7,068 bases of DNA, taken from assembly GCA_903822375.1 (NCBI GenBank), contig CAIJOU010000438.1, forward strand, positions 1 through 7,068, read 5' to 3'. Below are positions 1-5,497 of this stretch, piece after piece (within the stretch, counting starts at the first letter, position 1; every line of letters begins with the position of its first letter). The notes under the pieces were generated by a model, which saw nothing but the letters and a program-made list of their open reading frames with translations, ran no database searches and was not told the DNA's origin. The DNA comes from Candidatus Hydrogenedentota bacterium. GTDB taxonomy: Bacteria > Hydrogenedentota > Hydrogenedentia > Hydrogenedentales > CAITNO01. Both the position numbers and the translations under genes were made by a program.

Positions 1-803
1 ATGCGGCGGGCACGATAGCGCGGACGGCGGACTCGCGCATACCCGATTTCAGCGCGAACATGCTGTACGGGAAGAAGGAATTCAATCACAGCGATTATCC
101 GGGCTTTGGAAACCGGGACTTCTTCGTCTATGTGGATTATGAGGCGACGGATGCCGGACCGGTGTGCGCGGGCAAGGACCAGTCGGCGCTGCTGCCCAAG
201 ACCGCCGCGAAGCTGCGCAAGGGCGGACCGTTCAAGATTGTCGCCTTTGGCGACAGCATTACGGTCGGGATCGATTCAAGCGGCCCCGGGGTGATATTCC
301 ACGCGCAATGGGCACGGTATCTGTCGGAGCGTTTTCCGCAAGCGCAGATCACGGTGGAAAACGGCGCGACCAACGGCGGTTCTACCGGCTCGGAAATGCC
401 GCATCTGCGGGAGAATGTTCTTGACCGCGCGCCCGACCTGGTGATCATCGGATTTGGAATGAACGACCACAACGTCGGCGGCCCCACGCCGGAGCAGTTT
501 GCCGAGAACCTGAAATCGATGGTTGCGCAGATTCGGGAGAGCACGGGCGCGGAGTGCCTTCTGTATTCCGCCTTTCCGCCGAACCCGGACTGGAAGTTTG
601 GAACGCATCGCATGGAGCTGTACGCGGAGGCGACACGGCGGGCGGCGGAACAGGCCGGTTGTGCCTATGCCGATGTGTACGGCCTTTGGATGAAAGTGAC
701 GGCGCGGAAGGACGTGTCGAGCATGCGCGCCAACAACATCAACCATCCGAGCGATTTCGGGCACTGGGTTTACTTTCAGGCGCTGAAATGTGTGGAATTC
801 TGA
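1..803 (+). CDS. SGNH/GDSL-family hydrolase, 5' partial
   Basis: Probable esterase, deacetylase or lipase-like hydrolase of the SGNH superfamily. The frame (first full codon at position 3) is open to the left edge. The first ATG, at 60, has no Shine-Dalgarno sequence, and in-frame residues before it look like protein (ADSRIPDFSAN), so the real start is probably outside the window. Counting from that ATG, block I is GDSIT with nucleophile Ser66. Block II is the Gly-rich NGATNGGST stretch at 101-109. Block III is GMND with Asn135. Block V is NINHPSDFGH with catalytic His229. The usual DxxH Asp position holds Asn226. About 60 residues precede the catalytic block, with aromatic beta-like sequence (FFVYVDYE) that could be the end of an N-terminal beta-sandwich. 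The substrate cannot be read from the sequence; carbohydrate acetyl esters are a common target of such enzymes. The SGNH assignment is strong; the substrate is unknown. Confidence 0.9.
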   Translation, partial: AAGTIARTADSRIPDFSANMLYGKKEFNHSDYPGFGNRDFFVYVDYEATDAGPVCAGKDQSALLPKTAAKLRKGGPFKIVAFGDSITVGIDSSGPGVIFHAQWARYLSERFPQAQITVENGATNGGSTGSEMPHLRENVLDRAPDLVIIGFGMNDHNVGGPTPEQFAENLKSMVAQIRESTGAECLLYSAFPPNPDWKFGTHRMELYAEATRRAAEQAGCAYADVYGLWMKVTARKDVSSMRANNINHPSDFGHWVYFQALKCVEF

Positions 804-847
804 AGGAATAAGGGAATAAGTGGCGTAGAGAAGAGAGGATGACTGAT

Positions 848-986
848 CACGGGATACCCGATGCAGCATGGCCGCAATCAAGAAGACGGGAGACCTGCGG
901 TCGGAGGCGTGGCGCGGTCAGGAAACCACGCCACAACTGAGAGTGAGAAGAATTGTTACCGCAAAGAGCGCAAAGAACGCATAGAG
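848..986. repeat. probable dispersed intergenic repeat
   Basis: This stretch fills most of the 298-bp gap between the esterase and the metallophosphoesterase. It contains a 7-bp inverted repeat, GGCGTGG (906-912) with CCACGCC (926-932), and ends in three 9-bp tandem units (960-986). A 38-codon reading frame at 868-984 (starting MAAIKKTGDLRSEAWRG) has no good ribosome site and runs through the tandem units. I recall similar peptide strings from spurious small genes in other G+C-rich environmental genomes, which suggests a dispersed repeat rather than a gene. That recall cannot be verified here. I see no convincing promoter or terminator in the rest of the gap (804-1101). Confidence 0.4.
960..986 (+). 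repeat. 3 x 9 bp tandem repeat
   Basis: Three head-to-tail 9-mers are visible: CGCAAAGAG (960-968), CGCAAAGAA (969-977) and CGCATAGAG (978-986). Units two and three differ from the first by one base each. Read through, the array encodes an Ala-Lys-Ser/Asn periodicity. Short repeats of this kind occur between genes in several planctomycete-like genomes (recalled, not checked). Confidence 0.75.
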
Positions 987-1087
987 GGACCAGCGCAACC
1001 AACTGCTGCGAGTGACACGCTTCGTTGATGCTATGGCATGAACGTCTGCAATTGAGCGGGAAGAATTGACAGGCAGTGATACGGAAC

Positions 1088-1094
1088 AAAGGAG
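1088..1094 (+). promoter_or_regulatory. ribosome binding site of the metallophosphoesterase
   Basis: AAAGGAG is a strong Shine-Dalgarno match ending 7 nt before the ATG at 1102. It decides the start over the in-frame TTG at 1066, which would add 12 residues in front of the twin-arginine signal and has no ribosome site. Confidence 0.8.
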
Positions 1095-1101
1095 TAGTTT
1101 T

Positions 1102-2004
1102 ATGGAATCGATTTCGAGACGGTCTTTCTTATCTGCAAGCGCTCTGGCCCTGGGCGGTTGGGTGTTGCTGCCCGCCACGGGGCGTGCCGAGGGAAGCGTT
1201 GACCCCAACCGCTTTGTCCTGATTTCGGACACGCATGTCTGCGGGGACCGGAACGCCCGGGAACATGACTGCAATCCGGACGAGACGATCCAGCAGGCCG
1301 TGAAGGACATCCTGGAACTGGCACCCGTACCGGCCGGGGTCATTTTTGCCGGGGACTGCGTGTACTTGCACGGCGAGAAGGCGGACTATGAGGCGCTCAA
1401 TGAGTATCTCCAGCCGCTGCGCAGGGCGGGCATCCCGTTGCTGCTCGCCATGGGCAACCATGACAACCGCGAGAATTTCCAGTCCGTGTTCCCCGATGCG
1501 GCCATTCTGCACGGCGCGCCGCTGAAGGACAGGCGGGTCGCCATCGTCGAGACGGAGCATGCAGACTGGTACCTGCTCGACTCGCTCAAGAAGACGCACG
1601 AAACGCCGGGAGAATTTGGCGAGGAACAGTTGGCCTGGCTGGCGGCGACACTGGACAAGGTGCCCTCGAAGCCGGCGCTGCTGCTGGCACACCACTATCC
1701 CAAAGGCACGGAGAAGGACAACGGGCTGCTGGATTCAGAGGCGTTTCTGAACATCATCGGTCCGCGAAAGCAGGTGAAGTGCTACTTCTTCGGACACAGC
1801 CATGCCTGGTCGCTGAAACAGCGCGAGGATGGTCTGCATCTCATCAACCTTCCCGCAAACGCCTGGCTCTTCGACGAGGCGAAGCCGCGGGGTTTCGTGG
1901 ATGCGCAGTTGCAGGACGGCAACTGCATGCTGGTTTTGCACTGCCTGAACCGCAGCGACAAGCGGCATGGCGAGAGGCACACGCTGGCTTGGCGGAAGGT
2001 TTGA
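1102..2004 (+). CDS. Tat-exported calcineurin-like metallophosphoesterase
   Basis: A 300-residue binuclear-metal phosphoesterase, probably hydrolysing phosphomono- or diesters outside the cytoplasm. The N-terminus has a twin-arginine signal: SRRSFL at residues 5-10, then a hydrophobic stretch (about 11-24) and likely cleavage after GRA at residue 29. The family motifs are complete and in order: D-x-H (Asp43, His45), GD (Gly84-Asp85), GNHD (118-121), His197-His198 in LLAHHYP, and GHSH (231-234). The pattern most resembles the CpdA/class III cyclic-nucleotide phosphodiesterase branch, but the substrate cannot be deduced. Export through Tat fits a protein folded around its metals before translocation. 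The start at 1102 is set by the strong ribosome site. The upstream gene is 298 bp away, so this is probably a separate transcription unit. The family call is very secure; the substrate is unknown. Confidence 0.94.
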   Translation: MESISRRSFLSASALALGGWVLLPATGRAEGSVDPNRFVLISDTHVCGDRNAREHDCNPDETIQQAVKDILELAPVPAGVIFAGDCVYLHGEKADYEALNEYLQPLRRAGIPLLLAMGNHDNRENFQSVFPDAAILHGAPLKDRRVAIVETEHADWYLLDSLKKTHETPGEFGEEQLAWLAATLDKVPSKPALLLAHHYPKGTEKDNGLLDSEAFLNIIGPRKQVKCYFFGHSHAWSLKQREDGLHLINLPANAWLFDEAKPRGFVDAQLQDGNCMLVLHCLNRSDKRHGERHTLAWRKV

Positions 2005-2019
2005 TTTGGCGGTAATGGA

Positions 2020-2078
2020 CGCGAAGTGCAACTTCGCGGGCAGGTGCGTTCCCAAGTGCAACTTGGGAACGAGAGGAA
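2020..2078. repeat. double-hairpin palindromic repeat, copy 1
   Basis: Two hairpins lie side by side. The first has an 8-bp stem, CGCGAAGT (2020-2027) with ACTTCGCG (2031-2038), around loop GCA. The second has an 11-bp stem, CGTTCCCAAGT (2047-2057) with ACTTGGGAACG (2061-2071), again around loop GCA. Both share the core AAGTGCAACTT. The segment 2022-2078 recurs at 7011-7067 in the same orientation with 6 differences in 57 bases and no gaps. It begins 16 bp after the metallophosphoesterase stop, in a convergent gap. It resembles REP/BIME-type elements and could also act as a transcription barrier. Confidence 0.85.
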
Positions 2079-2082
2079 CCAC

Positions 2083-2201
2083 ATCCCCCGCCGCTTCGCG
2101 GCACCCCCTTCCAAGGGGGACCTGAAACTACACCCCCCGGCCCTTCGGGCCATCCGCCTTCGCCAAATAGCTTCGGCGGGACAAGCCCCCCTCGAGGGGG
2201 G
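2083..2201. repeat. cluster of G/C-rich hairpins, likely dispersed repeat
   Basis: A string of short, strong inverted repeats directly follows the first double-hairpin element. They are GCCGC/GCGGC (2090-2102, loop TTC), CCCCCTT/AAGGGGG (2104-2119, loop CC), GGCCC/GGGCC (2139-2151, loop TTC), CCGCC/GGCGG (2154-2179, long loop) and a perfect 16-bp palindrome CCCCCCTCGAGGGGGG (2186-2201). The density of stems and lack of a gene indicate a repeat element, not coding sequence. Similar 'SPLEGG'-reading intergenic repeats are familiar from other bacteria (recall). No second copy is in this window. Confidence 0.6.
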
Positions 2202-2247
2202 ACCAAAGACGCTCGTGCCCGAAAGAATATACGGAACGAGTGGGGAT

Positions 2248-2282
2248 GGTGCGCTCCGTTTTGCTCTGCAAAACTTCGCACA
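2248..2282 (-). terminator. hairpin downstream of the sialidase-like gene
   Basis: A two-part stem lies 7 bp past the sialidase-like stop codon. The outer stem is GGTGCG (2248-2253) with CGCACC (2277-2282). The inner stem is GTTTTGC (2258-2264) with GCAAAAC (2268-2274) around a 3-nt loop. Internal loops of 4 and 3 bases separate them. Its position suits transcript termination or 3'-end protection of the minus-strand gene, but no T-run follows on that strand, so classical intrinsic termination is uncertain. It may instead be part of the repeat mosaic next to it. Confidence 0.45.
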
Positions 2283-2289
2283 CCCTACG

Positions 2290-3468
2290 TTATTCCGCGG
2301 TGGTGATCCAGGCGGGGTCGACGGTGATGTGCTTGATGGACTTGGCGGTTTCGCTGAAGGTGTAGGTGGCATGGAGTTTGCCGTCCGCGGCCTGTATGAG
2401 CGAGGGGTAGCCATAGTTGCCCTTCCCCTTCTCGGCCTGCTCGACGGGGCGTTTCCATTTCCAGGTCTGGCCCTCGTCGTCGGAGAGGGCGAGGGTGAGG
2501 ATGTGGCGGCCCTCCTCGGTGTCGTTGAACAGCATGACCCAGCGGCCGTCTTTCAGCGCGATCACTTCCAGACTGGAGCCGGGGTTGGGAACGTCGGTGT
2601 CGGTCGCTATTGACCAGGTATCACCGTTGTCGGTGGAAGTCGCCGTGAGGACCCGGTGCGGCAGCGTGCCCGAATCGCGCATGAACGCCGCTATGGAGCC
2701 GTCCTTCTTGAGCACGAGTGTCGGCTGGATGGGCCCGAGACCAACGATGGGCCTGCTGGCCCGCCAGGTCTCGCCGGTGTCGTCGGAGATGGCCACCAGG
2801 GAGAGGTTGAACCCGTCCGAATAGAGCGGCAGCAGAATGCGGCCGTTGGGCAGGGTCAGCGGGTGGATGCGGGTCATCCAGCCCAGTTGCCGTTTCAGGG
2901 GGTCCTTGGCCGCTTCGAGCAGCACCTTGGAATACTTGGGCGTGTACTCGCCCCACAACGACTCATCGTGGTTCAGCTTTGGGAAGTCTTCCTTGATGGC
3001 ATCGACGAAGTCGTCCCCCGGCTTGAGCGCAATGACGCCCTGCCAGGACCATTTGGGCGCGCCCGCGCCTTGGTAGTCCTGGGCGCGGCGGAACATGAGG
3101 ATGGAGTCTTCCCACTTGCTGGCGCGCACGGAGATCCAGAAGAGCCACAGCCGCTTCTGGGCATCTACGTAAAGCACGGGGTTGCAGTCGGGGAATCCGG
3201 GGGTGTCGGCCATCGAGAACACGGGACTCCATGCGGTGTCCCCCTTGCCGAGACGTGCGCCTTGGACCTGGACGTCGTCGGCGCTGCGTTCGCCCGAGCC
3301 GTAGAACCAGCAGGCCAGCAGGTCGCCGTCGGGAAGCTGTACGAGACTGCTTCCGTGGCAGTGTTTGTCCTGGGCGGGGAAGATGAGTTCGCCCTGCGGG
3401 CCGGAGACGGCCCAAGCGCCGGCGCAAAGAGAAAGAACCAAGAGTGCAGAGAAAAGAAGCGTTCGCAT
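2290..3468 (-). CDS. secreted sialidase-like BNR/Asp-box protein (COG4692/BNR_2 type)
   Basis: A 392-residue predicted six-bladed beta-propeller of the predicted-neuraminidase type. A Sec signal peptide covers about residues 1-20 (LLFSALLVLSL core, probable cleavage after AWA). Cys15 does not sit in a good lipobox. Three Asp boxes (SxDxGxxW) are clear: residues 228-235, 278-285 and 329-336, spaced 50-51 residues. Family-type segments include DGDLLACWFYGSGE (47-60, Glu60), MTRIHPLTLPNGRILLPLYS (198-217), MRDSG (263-267), PNPGSSLE (294-301) and LFNDTEEGR (313-321). The FRIP-type motif carrying the first active-site Arg of true GH33 sialidases is not visible; HCHGSSL (36-42) occupies the corresponding region. 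The enzyme may therefore cleave another glycan or bind one. The start has GAGG 7 nt upstream. It converges with the metallophosphoesterase and diverges from the membrane protein. Confidence 0.9.
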   Translation of the reverse strand: MRTLLFSALLVLSLCAGAWAVSGPQGELIFPAQDKHCHGSSLVQLPDGDLLACWFYGSGERSADDVQVQGARLGKGDTAWSPVFSMADTPGFPDCNPVLYVDAQKRLWLFWISVRASKWEDSILMFRRAQDYQGAGAPKWSWQGVIALKPGDDFVDAIKEDFPKLNHDESLWGEYTPKYSKVLLEAAKDPLKRQLGWMTRIHPLTLPNGRILLPLYSDGFNLSLVAISDDTGETWRASRPIVGLGPIQPTLVLKKDGSIAAFMRDSGTLPHRVLTATSTDNGDTWSIATDTDVPNPGSSLEVIALKDGRWVMLFNDTEEGRHILTLALSDDEGQTWKWKRPVEQAEKGKGNYGYPSLIQAADGKLHATYTFSETAKSIKHITVDPAWITTAE

Positions 3469-3554
3469 GATATGCCCTCGACAAGTGTGCTACGTTTTGA
3501 CCTGAATTTGTTGCGGCAGGCAGCCCGGCTGCAACGACGACGAAAGACTATATC
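3469..3554. promoter_or_regulatory. divergent intergenic region with an imperfect dyad
   Basis: These 86 bp separate the starts of two divergent genes, so both promoters should lie here or run into the coding sequences. GAGG for the minus-strand gene is at 3476-3479. A dyad GTTGC (3510-3514) with GCAAC (3531-3535) encloses a further GCAGC/GCTGC stem (3520-3532). It sits near the middle and could be a shared operator. I found no convincing -35/-10 pair on either strand: TTGACC at 3497-3502 lacks a partner at proper spacing. The plus-strand gene has no clear Shine-Dalgarno sequence. Confidence 0.4.
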
Positions 3555-5468
3555 ATGAACGCAGCAGTCCGAGAAGCCCCTCCAAAACCGCTTGCTTATC
3601 TGTTACTGGCGTCTTTTGTGATGGCCTACGGCTGGGGATACCGGGGCACGGTGGGGCATGAGGCCGGGGCCATGGTTCCGGGCGCGCTGCTGGGGATGGT
3701 GCTGTGCCTCGGGTCGGGACGGCCCGATTTACATCGGCGGGCGGTGGCGGCGGGCCTGTTCGGCGCGGTCGGATGGGCTTGGGGCGGTTCGCTCAGTTAC
3801 ATGGAGCAGACCTGTTATGTGCTTTCCTACTCGTGGGTTGACGTGTTGTACGGCTATGCCATGCTGTTCTTTTTGGGCGCGTTGTGGGCGGGCGTTGGGG
3901 GCGCTGTGCTGGGGCTGGCCCTGACCGAGCCGCGCTCGGAACTGGAGCGCCTCGCCCGGCCGTTCACGGCCGTCTGCGCGGCCTTCTTTGCGGCGTACCT
4001 GTACTTTCTACTCCTGCCGGCGCAGGCCGAAGCGTATCAAACGCTCACCGTGCGCGCGTTTCACGACGGCGACTGGCTGGCGGCCACGATTACGCTGGCG
4101 GTGAGCGGTGTCTACTGGCTGCTGCGTCGGAAAGACCGCAGTGCGGCGGCGCTGTTGTTCTGGGGCGCGGTTGCATGGTGGGTGGGCTACCTGGCGCTCA
4201 CCAAGTTCGGGGGACTGCGCCTTGCCCCGCTGCACCGCAGCGAGGGCTGGGGCGGCATTGTGGGCGTGCTGGCCGTGCTGGTGCTGTACCTGATTCGGCG
4301 CCGCAACCGCGCCGCGCTGCTGCTTTGCCTGTACGGCATTCTGGGCGGCGGACTGGCCTTCATGCTTGCCGTGTTCATCCGCCATCCGCTGGTGGTGCAT
4401 TGGGGACCGTTCCAAGGGGCGTGGCCGCAGTGGCGTATTGCGGAGGACAGTTTCGGCTTCCTCATGGGGCTTGCCATGGCGTTGGGCGTGCGGCGTTTGC
4501 TTCGTGGCGGGCTAGTGCCGCCCGTGGAGGACAGGCCCAGCGCCCCGCTCGACGTGTACGCCGTGTTCGTCATGCTGGTGGTGTTACCGTGGATGAACTT
4601 TCGCAGGCACGCCGCGCCCTGGCTTGCGAGGGCCGACGCCTCGGGAACGGAGCCCCTTCTGGGCGTTCCCATGGTGGGTTGGGTCGTGCTGATCGCGGCG
4701 CTAGCCACGGCGCCTATCTTGTATGTGTTGTGGAACTATTTGCGCGGTAGGCGCCGCTTTGTGCCCGCGTCAGCCTATGGTAAGGGCGCTACCGTGACGC
4801 TCGTACTTGTGTGGCTGACGGTGGTCGGGTATGCGGTTCATGAAGTGCCCAATGCCGCCAATCTCTCGGGGCATTTGCTATTGTGGATACCGGCGGCTGT
4901 TGCCACGGGACTGCTTTTGCTGCACGCGCGCGGGGCGGCGCAGGCTACAGCGCCGGTGGAGACCACCGTTACTGCTTCCAGCGTGCGATGGAGCGTGGGC
5001 AAAGGATATGCGTGCCTGTGGGCCATGGTTCCGGTGCTGCTGTGCCTGGTGACGATATTGAGCATGGCCCTACAGAACGGACCGCTGGAGGGTATGGCGC
5101 GCAAGCGGTTTGGTCCCGAGGCTTACTGGCGGCAGACGGCGCGTTTGATGGGCACGTGGCGGGTGGTCGGGACAGCGGATCAATTGAAAGGGCCCATCGT
5201 GCGCACGGAAAACACGTCCTTAAAGGCGCTCGAATTCGATCAGAACCGCAATGTTAATGCAACCATGCCGTCCGGGGAACTTGTTCGCACGCACCAGTGG
5301 TTCCTGAAGAACCAGTACACGTGGCTGCGCTGGAATGCGAAGTCGGGCGAACGGGCCGAGCGCGCCGAGGTTCCGTTGGAATTTCACGACCGGCAACTGT
5401 ATGTCGCGCAGCCCCCGGGTGGGTCGCCGGGCGGAGGATATTTGGTTCTCGAGCGGGTGGGCGGATAG
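3555..5468 (+). CDS. large polytopic membrane protein with lipocalin-like C-terminal domain
   Basis: A 637-residue protein of unknown function. About 15 hydrophobic segments are visible, near residues 12-28, 39-55, 64-80, 96-122, 137-155, 174-190, 197-216, 232-247, 253-274, 296-315, 332-346, 370-393, 411-428, 436-456 and 484-505. The first loop holds a Gly-rich motif with charged residues, YGWGYRGTVGHEAGAM (25-40), that looks conserved or functional. After the last helix comes a soluble domain (about 520-637) opening with LMGTWRVV (531-538), the typical first strand of lipocalin-like/TIGR03067-like small barrels, and ending in YLVLERV. I do not recognise a transporter family. No ABC, MFS or glycosyltransferase signature is evident. 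It diverges from the sialidase-like gene by 86 bp, so co-regulation is plausible. The ATG is chosen because a hydrophobic N-terminus follows directly. The ribosome site is weak. Confidence 0.88.
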   Translation: MNAAVREAPPKPLAYLLLASFVMAYGWGYRGTVGHEAGAMVPGALLGMVLCLGSGRPDLHRRAVAAGLFGAVGWAWGGSLSYMEQTCYVLSYSWVDVLYGYAMLFFLGALWAGVGGAVLGLALTEPRSELERLARPFTAVCAAFFAAYLYFLLLPAQAEAYQTLTVRAFHDGDWLAATITLAVSGVYWLLRRKDRSAAALLFWGAVAWWVGYLALTKFGGLRLAPLHRSEGWGGIVGVLAVLVLYLIRRRNRAALLLCLYGILGGGLAFMLAVFIRHPLVVHWGPFQGAWPQWRIAEDSFGFLMGLAMALGVRRLLRGGLVPPVEDRPSAPLDVYAVFVMLVVLPWMNFRRHAAPWLARADASGTEPLLGVPMVGWVVLIAALATAPILYVLWNYLRGRRRFVPASAYGKGATVTLVLVWLTVVGYAVHEVPNAANLSGHLLLWIPAAVATGLLLLHARGAAQATAPVETTVTASSVRWSVGKGYACLWAMVPVLLCLVTILSMALQNGPLEGMARKRFGPEAYWRQTARLMGTWRVVGTADQLKGPIVRTENTSLKALEFDQNRNVNATMPSGELVRTHQWFLKNQYTWLRWNAKSGERAERAEVPLEFHDRQLYVAQPPGGSPGGGYLVLERVGG

Positions 5469-5470
5469 GT

Positions 5471-5497
5471 TGAACAAAGGCGGTCACGCCGGGTTCA
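5471..5497. terminator. weak hairpin between convergent genes
   Basis: Only 26 bp separate two convergent stop codons. An interrupted stem, TGAAC (5471-5475) with GTTCA (5493-5497) outside GGCG (5479-5482) with CGCC (5487-5490), spans it and overlaps the minus-strand stop codon. It could serve both transcripts. The stem is short and has no T-run, so this is tentative. Confidence 0.25.

Noticed and set aside
868..984. 38-codon small gene in the first intergenic gap
   Set aside because: No ribosome site, runs through tandem 9-mers and looks repeat-derived. Reported as a repeat instead.
1066..1101. TTG start at 1066 extending the metallophosphoesterase, or TTGACA at 1066-1071 as a -35 box
   Set aside because: The extension would put 12 residues before the twin-arginine motif and has no ribosome site, whereas the ATG at 1102 has AAAGGAG. 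TTGACA has no -10 partner at 16-18 bp.
2186..2201. Perfect palindrome as a restriction or recombination site
   Set aside because: It contains CTCGAG, but it sits in a run of similar G/C hairpins and nothing indicates a site-specific function.
2020..2201. CRISPR array
   Set aside because: No regular repeat-spacer pattern; the inverted repeats differ from each other and no cas gene is present.
2026..2613. 195-codon plus-strand frame across the repeat-rich gap
   Set aside because: It starts inside the double-hairpin element and continues antisense into the sialidase-like gene; open because of base composition.
2656..3558. 300-codon plus-strand frame opposite the sialidase-like gene
   Set aside because: It is antisense to a gene with clear Asp boxes and a signal peptide. 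Its translation shows no domain and is typical of antisense frames in G+C-rich DNA.
3884..4750. 288-codon frame inside the membrane protein gene
   Set aside because: An Arg/Gly/Ala-rich out-of-frame translation without membrane segments or motifs, while the overlapping frame encodes a coherent polytopic protein.
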